From JAZLDV01 sp045614925 (lineage in GTDB: Bacteria > Bacillota_I > Bacilli_A > Erysipelotrichales > Coprobacillaceae): 13,705 nt of DNA. Position numbers and translations under genes: made by a program. Below the pieces are notes generated by a model. That model saw only the letters and a program-made list of their open reading frames with translations, ran no database searches and had not been told where the DNA came from. Shown here piece by piece: positions 1-7,487 of this stretch (position 1 is its first letter; each line of letters begins with the position of its first letter). The stretch is taken from the NCBI GenBank assembly GCA_045614925.1, contig JAZLDV010000139.1, positions 1 to 13,705 of the forward strand. The letters are read 5' to 3'.

Positions 1-879
<879 letters not shown>

Positions 880-880
880 A

Positions 881-906
881 AAAGGCCGGTTAATAAACCG
901 GTCTTT
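881..906. terminator. Bidirectional hairpin terminator between convergent genes
   Basis: Inverted repeat with arms 881-891 and 896-906 around an AATA loop, GC-rich at the core (CCGGTT/AACCGG) with one G-T wobble. It is flanked by A-runs on the left and T-runs on the right, so it can terminate the UMF1 transporter on the plus strand and the M28 peptidase on the minus strand. Confidence 0.85.
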
Positions 907-910
907 ATTT

Positions 911-1810
911 TTAATTTATAAATCTACATATTCCTTCAACAATCATTTTTATATTTCTTTCATCAAATACAACATCTTTACTCGTATGAATCTTATCAAT
1001 ATAATACCCACATAAGTTATTCTTATTAAAAGCAGCAACACCAATATGATTCTTAAAAACACTCTGATCAGATGGATATATTGTATTTGAACTCTTTGTC
1101 ACAATAACAGTCTTATTTTCATCATAAAATGACTTATTCAATTTTTCTTTATAACATCCTGCACTCTTGCTTGTAATAAGCATGACATAATCTCCATCAC
1201 TTACACAATCAAAATTAATTAACAATTTATCTTTCATTATATTTTTGTGTTTTTTATTAAAAGCATTTGAACCAAGTAGTCCTAACTCTTCATGATCAAA
1301 AAATACAAAACATACCTGCTCTCTTATTTCTTTACATTCCATTAATTCTAATAATGTAATCACACCTGATGTATTATCATTTGCCGTATGTTTATTCGCT
1401 TTACCAAAAAACATCCATAAGATAAAAAACCACAACAATGCCATTCTTAATATCTCAACAAGTAACCCACTTTGAGTTAAAGCAAAAATAATATAAGAAA
1501 TAATACTAGAACACACAACAAAACCAAATATTAAAGCAACATTAAACAACAAATAAACAAATAGATTCTTTGGAGTTAAAAAATTAGGAAAAGGTAATAC
1601 TGGAGCAGTATCATAATGTGCACTTAATACATACTTTGCCTTTTCTAAATCTCCTACTATAATATTTCTGCTTTTAAACATTCCTGATTGTTCAACTTTT
1701 ATCTGTTCATCTTTTAATTCATTCATTAAAAGATGAATAAATTCATCCTTTTGTTTCTTTGTCTTTCTAATCTGATATTCTTTTAATATTAATTTAGAAA
1801 TATCTCTCAT
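911..1810 (-). CDS. M28-family zinc peptidase with internal membrane segments
   Basis: Predicted aminopeptidase-type metallopeptidase of family M28. Ligand-like residues occur in family order: H65/D67 in SAHYDTAP, D145 in the ANDNTSG motif, the E174-E175 pair in FFDHEELG, D201 in INFDCVSDGD and H275 in KIHTSKD. The two-metal site therefore looks complete. Unusually, a hydrophobic block from about residue 83 to 135 (two or three membrane helices) sits between the first ligand motif and DNTSG, i.e. inside the catalytic fold. No signal peptide is seen at the N-terminus, so which side of the membrane the active site faces is open. It starts 4 bases after the stop of the upstream C26 hydrolase and is almost certainly co-transcribed with it, suggesting a role in processing peptides or amide conjugates. 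Specificity is not evident from sequence. Confidence 0.85.
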   Translation of the reverse strand: MRDISKLILKEYQIRKTKKQKDEFIHLLMNELKDEQIKVEQSGMFKSRNIIVGDLEKAKYVLSAHYDTAPVLPFPNFLTPKNLFVYLLFNVALIFGFVVCSSIISYIIFALTQSGLLVEILRMALLWFFILWMFFGKANKHTANDNTSGVITLLELMECKEIREQVCFVFFDHEELGLLGSNAFNKKHKNIMKDKLLINFDCVSDGDYVMLITSKSAGCYKEKLNKSFYDENKTVIVTKSSNTIYPSDQSVFKNHIGVAAFNKNNLCGYYIDKIHTSKDVVFDERNIKMIVEGICRFIN

Positions 1811-1814
1811 ATAA

Positions 1815-2516
1815 TCATCCTTTACATATATTTATAAAACAATTAAATATTTCCTGCATTCCTTCATCATCATTATGCATCATTTCTGGATGGAACTGAA
1901 CACCATAACATTTTAATTCCTTATGCTCAATAGCTTCAACAATTCCATCAGGTGCTTTAGCACTAATAACTAAACCTTCACCTAAATCTTTAACTGACTG
2001 ATGATGAAAACTATTCACTAAATACTGACTACCTAATACATTATATAAAAAACTACCTTCTTTAATGTCAATACTATGAACAGGATATTGTTTTCTTTCC
2101 TTTTGTGAATGTTCATTCACACTTCCTGCTTCCTGATTATCCTGATACAATGTTCCCCCAAAAGCAACATTCATCCCTTGCATTCCCCTACAGATTCCTA
2201 AAACTGGAATCTTTCTTTCAATACATTGTTTTAACAATGATAAATCATAAACATCTCTTCTATAACTAGAAATCCCTTGTTTTACATGATATGTATCATT
2301 ATAGAATAATGGATTTATATCGACGCCACCACTCATAATAACACCATCAACAAGATCTAACTGTCCTTCAATTGATGCTATATCACACATAGGAAGCAAT
2401 ACAGGGATCCCTCCTGCCTTTACAATCGCATCCACATAATCATCATTCACATATTGTGCAGGAAACTGAATATCATCTTTCTCCCCACAACTTACACCTA
2501 TAACCACTTTCTTCAT
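1815..2516 (-). CDS. Peptidase C26 / gamma-glutamyl-gamma-aminobutyrate hydrolase family
   Basis: Class I glutamine-amidotransferase-like hydrolase of the PuuD / peptidase C26 group, expected to cleave gamma-glutamyl amide bonds in the cytoplasm. Seen directly: SGGVDINPLFY (62-72), the nucleophile elbow LGICRGMQGMNV with Cys109, the SFHHQSVKDLG segment (169-179), and the QFHPE motif giving His209 and Glu211, so the Cys-His-Glu triad is intact. At 233 residues it is a normal length for the family and has no fused synthetase domain. The ATG is well supported by GGAGGT about 7 bases upstream. First gene of a two-gene operon with the M28 peptidase. The exact substrate (gamma-glutamyl-GABA or another gamma-glutamyl compound) cannot be decided; no polyamine-degradation genes are visible nearby. 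Confidence 0.88.
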   Translation of the reverse strand: MKKVVIGVSCGEKDDIQFPAQYVNDDYVDAIVKAGGIPVLLPMCDIASIEGQLDLVDGVIMSGGVDINPLFYNDTYHVKQGISSYRRDVYDLSLLKQCIERKIPVLGICRGMQGMNVAFGGTLYQDNQEAGSVNEHSQKERKQYPVHSIDIKEGSFLYNVLGSQYLVNSFHHQSVKDLGEGLVISAKAPDGIVEAIEHKELKCYGVQFHPEMMHNDDEGMQEIFNCFINICKG

Positions 2517-2586
2517 AACACTACCTCCATATTATAAACTACATTATCTAAACATTTTGTAAAAATATGCTTAATATAAGTATAGT

Positions 2587-2614
2587 AAAAAAAGTCTTTT
2601 TATAAAAGACTTTT
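2587..2614 (-). terminator. Terminator after bcp
   Basis: On the minus strand an AAAAGTCTTT arm pairs with AAAGACTTTT across a short loop and is followed by a T-run. It starts at the end of the peroxiredoxin gene. The stem is AT-rich, so strength is moderate, but its position is right. Confidence 0.7.
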
Positions 2615-3068
2615 ACCCTAATTCTTCTAACATATCTAATGGATTATCTTTAGCTTTCACCTTATTAAAAACTTTAACAATATATCCATTTTCATCAATA
2701 AGAAAAGTACTTCTCACTACTCCCATCACTTTCTTACCATACATATTCTTTTCTTTCCACACATCATAAGCTTGAATAACATCTAAACTTTCATCAGATA
2801 AAAGAGTAAACCCTAAATTATATTTCTCTTTAAACTTCTTATGACTTGCGACACTATCTTTGCTCACACCTAATACGACTGCATCTTTTTCAATAAATTG
2901 TGGATATAACTCTGAAAACCCACATGCTTGAGCAGTACATCCAGGAGTATTATCTTTAGGATAAAAATATAATACCACCTTTTTCCCTAAATAATCACTT
3001 AATCTAACCATTTCACCATCCTGATTTAACAATTCAAAATCAGGTGCTTTTTGTCCTACTTCAATCAT
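2613..3068 (-). CDS. bcp: Thioredoxin-dependent peroxiredoxin, Bcp/PrxQ type
   Basis: Cytoplasmic peroxiredoxin that reduces hydrogen peroxide and organic hydroperoxides using thioredoxin-type electron donors. The motif DNTPGCTAQACGF carries the peroxidatic Cys44 and the resolving Cys49, the C-x4-C spacing of the Bcp/PrxQ subgroup. The preceding FYPKDNTPGC segment and the later LSDES and VRSTFLID motifs are also typical; 151 residues is normal. I place the start at ATG 3068 (MIEVGQKAPDF): it lies 6 bases after the GAGGTG ribosome binding site, whereas the GTG at 3077 is itself part of that site and the ATG at 3071 is only 3 bases from it. Single-gene unit with its own promoter-like sequence and terminator. 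Confidence 0.92.
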   Translation of the reverse strand: MIEVGQKAPDFELLNQDGEMVRLSDYLGKKVVLYFYPKDNTPGCTAQACGFSELYPQFIEKDAVVLGVSKDSVASHKKFKEKYNLGFTLLSDESLDVIQAYDVWKEKNMYGKKVMGVVRSTFLIDENGYIVKVFNKVKAKDNPLDMLEELG

Positions 3069-3087
3069 CATTATCACCTCTATTTAT

Positions 3088-3116
3088 ATGATAAAACAAA
3101 TACAATTATTTTTCAA
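3088..3116 (-). promoter_or_regulatory. Predicted sigma-A promoter of bcp
   Basis: Minus-strand TTGAAA (3116-3111), 17-base spacer, TATCAT (3093-3088); five of six matches in each box. The predicted start lies near 3081, essentially at the ribosome binding site, giving a very short leader. Confidence 0.5.
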
Positions 3117-3124
3117 AAAATATG

Positions 3125-3151
3125 CAAAAAAAAGAAAGGCTAAGCCTTTCT
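3125..3151 (-). terminator. Terminator after the YeiH/small membrane protein operon
   Basis: Minus-strand hairpin AGAAAGGC / GCCTTTCT (arms 3144-3151 and 3133-3140, 3-base loop) followed by a run of eight T's. A classical intrinsic terminator abutting the stop codon of the small membrane protein. Confidence 0.9.
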
Positions 3152-3432
3152 TAGAATTTTTTATCCACCCATGTCCATACTTTGTACATGAAGAATCCCC
3201 ATGCAAAGAATAGAATAATTAACACACTTGTTGGAACAGGACTATGATAATAGTCTTTTAAAAAGTAATCACGCCAATTTGGAATATCAGTATAATAATA
3301 TTGCCCAGGACCACAATCTACACCTTCAACTCTACCAATACCATTAATCATAATATATGCAGATATAATACATACAGTAATAAAAATTACACTTAACACT
3401 ATTGACTTCCAGTTAATTTTTCTTTCTCTCAT
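3151..3432 (-). CDS. Small two-helix membrane protein paired with YeiH transporter
   Basis: 93-residue protein I do not recognise from a named family. A basic N-terminus (RERKINWK) is followed by a membrane helix at about 11-30, a 35-residue loop containing one Cys (C40), GPGQYYYTDIPNWRDYF and many Tyr, then a second helix at about 68-87 and a basic end (WVDKKF). By the positive-inside rule both termini should be cytoplasmic and the Tyr-rich loop extracytoplasmic. An AGAGG site precedes the ATG. It begins only 25 bases after the YeiH-family gene with no terminator between them, and a strong terminator follows it, so the pair forms one transcript. A role as an accessory subunit or stabiliser of the transporter is an inference from context alone. 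Confidence 0.8.
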   Translation of the reverse strand: MRERKINWKSIVLSVIFITVCIISAYIMINGIGRVEGVDCGPGQYYYTDIPNWRDYFLKDYYHSPVPTSVLIILFFAWGFFMYKVWTWVDKKF

Positions 3433-3457
3433 ATTGAAAACCTCTTTCTACAAATTA

Positions 3458-4837
3458 TTAAACTAAAACAGGAATTGGTAAAATTAAACCTGATAATAAT
3501 AACCAAGCAACAAAATAAGTTAAAATTAAGTTAAATGTTTGTCCAACCACATATAAAATCATTGGTTTTCCACCAGACATTTGTCCAGCCATTTCTTTAA
3601 TATTAGTTTCTAAACCGATACTTGTAAATGCTAAAGCAAAGCACCAAGTTTGTAATTCTTTGAAACATCCTTGAATATCAGCACAAATTTCTGCACCATA
3701 AGTTGGTTGAACAAAGAATGAGAATACGATTGAAGCAGCTAAGAATCCTAATACGAATTTAGGTAATCTATCCCAAATTTCTCCAATACCTACAGTTGAT
3801 TCAGAATTTCTATCAACTTTAGTTGTAAAGAAGATTGCAACAGCAAATGCGATAAATCCAATTAAAATATTTTGAATCATTTTTACTAATGCAGCTGCAG
3901 CTTCTGCAGTTGGCCCTAAAGCAGCACCAGCTAATACTACGGCACCAGTTGAATCTACTGTTCCACCAATCCATGATCCACCAATTAATTCAGTCATACC
4001 AAATAAATTATTATTTAATGCCCACTCACATAAGAATGGCATACCAACCATCATAATTACAGTAAAGATTAATGATAACCCAACTGCAAAAGTTAAGTCA
4101 GTTTTTTTAGCTTTACATGCAGCTGCAGTTGCGATAGCAGCAGAAGTCCCACATACTGAAGTTGCACAAGCAATTGTCATAACCATCGGTTTATTAGTCA
4201 TTTTTAAGATTTTTGTACCAAAAATCCACATAAAGATAATAACTGTAGGAGTTACTAACCAAGCAATCCCTAAACCATATAAACCAAATTTTTTAATATT
4301 AGAGAACATTACAGTTGCTCCCATTAAAACTAAACCTGTTTTAATATAGAATTCAGTATTCATAGCTGGTTTTAACCAATTAGGAACACCTACTGTATTA
4401 GAAATTAACATACCTGCTAATAAAGCCCAGAATGCATATTCTAAATATTGTTTTAAAATAACTTGACCAGAAATAAATCTAACAACACATACTAATAAGA
4501 AGAATCCTAAATATGCAGGAATAAATTTTTTCCAATCTTTTTTCATTAATTTCATACATAAAGTAAATAAAACTAATGTCACTACTAAAGTTAATACAAT
4601 ACCAGGTAAATTTCCTGTTAATGCATTAGCAATAGTATGTTCAGCATCTCCCCATTTCCCAAATGAAGCGAATTTGAAATTAAATGCACCAGTTAAAACA
4701 CTAATAGCAGAAACAATCATAATGAAGATTGCACACCACATTGTTAACCAGTCTTCTTTGCAGATTAAGTCGCGAATACTGAATCTTTCAGCAACAACAA
4801 CATCATCTTCAACTTTGTTTAAATTTTTGTTTTCCAT
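3458..4837 (-). CDS. YeiH-family putative sulfate/anion exporter
   Basis: Multi-spanning membrane protein of the YeiH family (Pfam Cons_hypoth698), annotated in many genomes as putative sulfate exporter, mostly without experimental proof. Family features seen: LLAGMLISNT (139-148), TSVCGTSAAIATAA (226-239) in the conserved C-G-x-S-A region, GGSWIGGTVDSTGAVV (286-301), and FTSIGLETNI near 404-413. At 459 residues it exceeds the roughly 350-residue E. coli protein because of about 100 extra N-terminal residues with two or three more helices (about 31-50, 78-96, 106-124). Where E. coli YeiH has, from memory, a His-containing HDVAQVV-like stretch, this one has VDSTGAVV, so substrate transfer by homology is unsafe. 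GGGAGG precedes the ATG. Regulation: near-consensus promoter with operator-like palindromes. Confidence 0.85.
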   Translation of the reverse strand: MENKNLNKVEDDVVVAERFSIRDLICKEDWLTMWCAIFIMIVSAISVLTGAFNFKFASFGKWGDAEHTIANALTGNLPGIVLTLVVTLVLFTLCMKLMKKDWKKFIPAYLGFFLLVCVVRFISGQVILKQYLEYAFWALLAGMLISNTVGVPNWLKPAMNTEFYIKTGLVLMGATVMFSNIKKFGLYGLGIAWLVTPTVIIFMWIFGTKILKMTNKPMVMTIACATSVCGTSAAIATAAACKAKKTDLTFAVGLSLIFTVIMMVGMPFLCEWALNNNLFGMTELIGGSWIGGTVDSTGAVVLAGAALGPTAEAAAALVKMIQNILIGFIAFAVAIFFTTKVDRNSESTVGIGEIWDRLPKFVLGFLAASIVFSFFVQPTYGAEICADIQGCFKELQTWCFALAFTSIGLETNIKEMAGQMSGGKPMILYVVGQTFNLILTYFVAWLLLSGLILPIPVLV

Positions 4838-4905
4838 TTTTTTCCTCCCGTAAACCTCTTCATATCCCTAAAAGATAATTTTTTTCACACATACTCCCCA
4901 GTTCA

Positions 4906-4921
4906 TGTGAAATACATCACA
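4906..4921. promoter_or_regulatory. Crp/Fnr-type palindrome TGTGA-N6-TCACA
   Basis: Bases 4906-4910 read TGTGA and 4917-4921 read TCACA with six bases between, a perfect match to the core consensus for Crp-family regulators. In Firmicutes, ArcR-type members are known to use this kind of site. It lies at about +13 to +28 of the predicted YeiH operon transcript, a position that would favour repression or roadblock rather than activation of that promoter. Confidence 0.55.
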
Positions 4922-4933
4922 ACGCGTGATGTA
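4913..4933. repeat. Inverted repeat at the YeiH transcription start
   Basis: Perfect 8-base arms TACATCAC (4913-4920) and GTGATGTA (4926-4933) around AACGC. It overlaps the Crp-like palindrome and begins right after the -10 box, so it may be an operator or may fold as a 5' hairpin in the mRNA. A third symmetrical pair, TTTCACA (4883-4889) and TGTGAAA (4906-4912), lies beside it. Confidence 0.7.
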
Positions 4934-4939
4934 GGCAAA

Positions 4940-4968
4940 ATTTTACCAAATCTTTACTTTGAAGTCAA
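4940..4968 (-). promoter_or_regulatory. Near-consensus sigma-A promoter of the YeiH operon
   Basis: Minus-strand TTGACT (4968-4963), exactly 17 bases, then TAAAAT (4945-4940): five of six matches in each box. The predicted transcription start is near 4933, giving a leader of about 95 bases. It is one of the best-matching promoters in the window. Confidence 0.75.
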
Positions 4969-5043
4969 GAAATGAATGTGTTTTTTTAATATTTTATTTT
5001 TTTTATGATATAAATTTTTCCTAAAGTTAAATTTATATTTAAT

Positions 5044-5072
5044 TTCACTTATTTTTTTATTTATTATATAAT
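5044..5072 (+). promoter_or_regulatory. Predicted promoter of the 5092-6023 operon
   Basis: TTCACT (5044-5049), 17-base spacer, TATAAT (5067-5072). The -10 is perfect and the -35 matches four of six. Start expected near 5079, immediately before the GAGGTG ribosome binding site. Confidence 0.55.
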
Positions 5073-5091
5073 AACAGTTGAGGTGAAAATA

Positions 5092-5664
5092 ATGATTAAT
5101 AATATATATAGCTTAAACAGTTTAATAAGAATAGCATGTGAAATCTTAAAAATAAGATGTCCTAAAATCTATTATATCAAACAGACTTTTGATGACTTTA
5201 TTATTAAAGATTCTAATTATGAAAATACAAACAAAGAAATCACTGATGTAATAAGACAAATTAAAGAAATAAAATTTGATACACAAGATTATGCTATTTA
5301 TATCAATATATTTATCTTTCAAAATAAAAAAGATGCTTTTATTAAAGCATTAAAAACAGTAAGAAGTATCTATCAGTTAAGACAGATTGTAAGATTAAAA
5401 AAAGAATTTGATTTAGAAGAACAAAACGATCTTGTACAAACATGGAGTTATGCTTATTCTAAAGCGCAAAAACAAGGTTTATCTAAAGACTCTCCTTTAG
5501 ACATAGATCGATTAGCATTTGCGTATGTATGTACTCAAGTATTATTTCATTTTCCTTTACCTGAATGTGACAACAAAGAATTATTTGACGAAAGATATAA
5601 TTGCATATATAAGCAATACTCACATATGCTTTTAGAAATAAAAAAAACATTATTAGAAAACTAA
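5092..5664 (+). CDS. Uncharacterised protein, possible catalytically dead zincin
   Basis: 190-residue soluble protein that I cannot assign firmly. Start chosen at ATG 5092, 6 bases after GAGGTG; the in-frame GTG at 5083 lies inside that site. No membrane segment or signal peptide. The order of segments recalls small ImmA/IrrE-like metallopeptidases found in mobile elements: a beta-type stretch DYAIYINIFIF (67-76), a helix KDAFIKALKTVRSIYQLRQI (80-99), TWSYAY (117-122), then SPLDIDRLAFAYV (134-146). In such enzymes the helix usually reads HExRHxYQ; here the aligned positions are KTVRSIYQ (88-95), so both His and the Glu are absent. If the relationship holds, this is a non-catalytic relative. 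It leads a two-gene operon, with the ASCH protein starting 14 bases downstream. Real gene: high confidence; fold: low. Confidence 0.75.
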   Translation: MINNIYSLNSLIRIACEILKIRCPKIYYIKQTFDDFIIKDSNYENTNKEITDVIRQIKEIKFDTQDYAIYINIFIFQNKKDAFIKALKTVRSIYQLRQIVRLKKEFDLEEQNDLVQTWSYAYSKAQKQGLSKDSPLDIDRLAFAYVCTQVLFHFPLPECDNKELFDERYNCIYKQYSHMLLEIKKTLLEN

Positions 5665-5678
5665 AAAGGAGAAATACA

Positions 5679-6023
5679 ATGACTACACATATAATGAAAT
5701 TAAAACCTTCTCCATTTAATAAAATAAAAGATGGATATAAAACTATAGAACTTCGTCTATATGATGAAAAAAGAAGAATGATTAATATAGGAGATACTAT
5801 CCAATTTGTACAATTAGAAACAAAAGAAACATTAGATGTTATTGTAGAAGACATATATATCTTTGATACATTCAAAGATTTATATGAAAATTTAGAATTA
5901 CTTGAATGTGGATATACTCAAGAAACAATCATGAATGCATCATACAAAGATATGGAATTATATTATCCTCTTGAAAAACAGCTTCAATATAAAGTTATAG
6001 GAATAAAAATTAAATTAAAATAG
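5679..6023 (+). CDS. ASCH-domain protein
   Basis: 114-residue protein consisting of a single ASCH domain, a beta-barrel fold related to PUA and expected to bind RNA or modified nucleosides. The N-terminal signature HIMKLKPSPFNKIKDGYKTIELRLYDE (4-30) with K21, E24 and R26, followed by RRMINIGDTIQF (32-43), is characteristic of bacterial single-domain ASCH proteins. Some ASCH proteins, such as E. coli YqfB, hydrolyse acetylated cytidine; whether this one does cannot be judged. AAGGAG lies about 8 bases before the ATG. It is the second gene of an operon with the unrecognised 190-residue protein and ends inside a strong terminator stem. Confidence 0.88.
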   Translation: MTTHIMKLKPSPFNKIKDGYKTIELRLYDEKRRMINIGDTIQFVQLETKETLDVIVEDIYIFDTFKDLYENLELLECGYTQETIMNASYKDMELYYPLEKQLQYKVIGIKIKLK

Positions 6024-6042
6024 GGAGTCAAATGACTCCCTA
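6021..6042. terminator. Perfect bidirectional terminator between ASCH gene and trkH
   Basis: Ten-base perfect inverted repeat TAGGGAGTCA / TGACTCCCTA with two central A's, followed by TTTTT on the plus strand and by T-rich sequence on the minus strand. The left arm includes the ASCH stop codon, and the trkH stop lies 4 bases beyond the right arm. Confidence 0.9.
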
Positions 6043-6045
6043 TTT

Positions 6046-7485
6046 TTAATCTCTCCATAAATCTCTTGAAAATAATAATAAGATTGGGAAAATTTCTAAT
6101 CTTCCTGCTAACATATCAAAACATAAAACTAATTTAGAAAAATTTGTTAATGAAGAAAAATTTTCTACTGGACCAACTACATTTAAACCTGGTCCAACAT
6201 TATTTATACATGTTGTGACTGCACTAAATGCAGAAGCATAATCAATTTCCTGCAATGATATAAGTAATAAAGAAATAATAAATACAATTGCATATAAAAC
6301 TAAATATGTATGTATTTGTGTAATTGTTTTTTCATGAACAACTTCACCTTCAAACTTAACAACTGATACACTATGAGGATGAATTAATTTCTTTAATTCA
6401 CTTAAAGACTTTTTAATATACATCATAATACGAGAAACTTTAATTCCTCCTCCAGTTGATCCTGCCATAGCTCCAACAAACATTATAGAAATAATGATTG
6501 TTTTAGAAAATAATGGCCATTGCTGATAATCAGCGGTAATAAAACCTGTCGTTGTGATAACAGAAACAACAGTAAACGCAGAATATCTGATAGCTTGGAA
6601 TATTGATTTATAGATAGGGAAAATATTAATACATATTAATATTGTTGCACCTAATATAATTCCTAAATACCATCTTAATTCTTCACTCTTAAATACTGCT
6701 GCCACTTTTCCTATAATTATAAAATAAATCAAGTTAAAGTTAATTCCAAATAATGCCATAAACAATGTAATAACTGCTTCAAAATAAGCATTATCATAAT
6801 AAGCAATATTCTTATTCCAAATTCCAAATCCACCTGTACCAGCAGTAGAAAACGAATTCACTATACAATCAAATAAATCCATTCCACCTATATACAATAA
6901 AATAATCTGAACAAGCGTTAATACAGCATACATCACATATAAAATTCTTGCTGTTACTTTAATTTTAGATGTTAATTTCCCTACAATCGGTCCTGGCATT
7001 TCAGCCTGTAAAATATGTAATGTATTTCCACTAGATTGTGGTAAAAAAGCAACAACGAATACTAAGATTCCCATACCACCAATCCAATGAGAAAAAGATC
7101 TCCAGAACATACTCGAATGACTTAATGATTCTACATCATTTAAAATCGTTGACCCAGTTGTCGTAAATCCAGATACTGTTTCAAAGAATGCATCTATATA
7201 AGAAGGTATTTCTTTTGTAATATAGAAAGGAACAGCTCCAAACAAAGATAAAATAATCCAGCATAAAGCAACAATTACAAATCCTTCTTTTGCAAAAATA
7301 CGTGTATTCTTTGGTTTTGTCTGACTTCCTGCATATCCAAAAAGAATTAAAGCAAAACCAACTAAAACATACACTAATGAAGTAGATTCTTCATAAAACA
7401 TTCCTGCAATTGCAGGAAGCATCATTAATAATCCTTCCATTAATACCATTCTAGATAAAATATATTTAATCATCTTTGTATTCAT
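6046..7485 (-). CDS. trkH: TrkH-family potassium uptake channel subunit
   Basis: Membrane pore subunit of the Trk/Ktr-type potassium uptake system. The four selectivity-filter loops are visible in order: SGFTTTGST (105-113), STAGTGGFG (213-221), VITTTGFIT (309-317) and NNVGPGLNV (428-436), each following a pore-helix segment. The IKVSRIMMYIKKSL stretch (348-361), after GAMAGSTGGG, is also typical. 479 residues with a full set of helices is normal for TrkH. Its start lies 2 bases after the trkA stop, and its AGGAGA binding site falls within the last trkA codons, so translation is coupled. It forms the channel gated by TrkA in the same operon. The downstream terminator is shared with the convergent ASCH gene. 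Confidence 0.95.
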   Translation of the reverse strand: MNTKMIKYILSRMVLMEGLLMMLPAIAGMFYEESTSLVYVLVGFALILFGYAGSQTKPKNTRIFAKEGFVIVALCWIILSLFGAVPFYITKEIPSYIDAFFETVSGFTTTGSTILNDVESLSHSSMFWRSFSHWIGGMGILVFVVAFLPQSSGNTLHILQAEMPGPIVGKLTSKIKVTARILYVMYAVLTLVQIILLYIGGMDLFDCIVNSFSTAGTGGFGIWNKNIAYYDNAYFEAVITLFMALFGINFNLIYFIIIGKVAAVFKSEELRWYLGIILGATILICINIFPIYKSIFQAIRYSAFTVVSVITTTGFITADYQQWPLFSKTIIISIMFVGAMAGSTGGGIKVSRIMMYIKKSLSELKKLIHPHSVSVVKFEGEVVHEKTITQIHTYLVLYAIVFIISLLLISLQEIDYASAFSAVTTCINNVGPGLNVVGPVENFSSLTNFSKLVLCFDMLAGRLEIFPILLLFSRDLWRD

Positions 7486-7487
7486 AT

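Noticed and set aside
2531..2536. Perfect minus-strand TATAAT as promoter of the C26-M28 operon
   Set aside because: A transcript from it would begin within the GGAGGT ribosome site, and no -35 box sits at 16-18 bases. The real promoter of this operon was not identified.
4838..4933. Riboswitch in the YeiH operon leader
   Set aside because: The leader is only about 95 bases, shows simple hairpins instead of a known aptamer pattern, and has no terminator-like stem before the start codon; the palindromes are better read as operators.
5483..5875. Open frame on the minus strand (130 codons) with hydrophobic translation
   Set aside because: It lies antisense across the end of the 190-residue gene and the start of the well-supported ASCH gene, has no family match, and its hydrophobicity follows from being complementary to AT-rich coding sequence.
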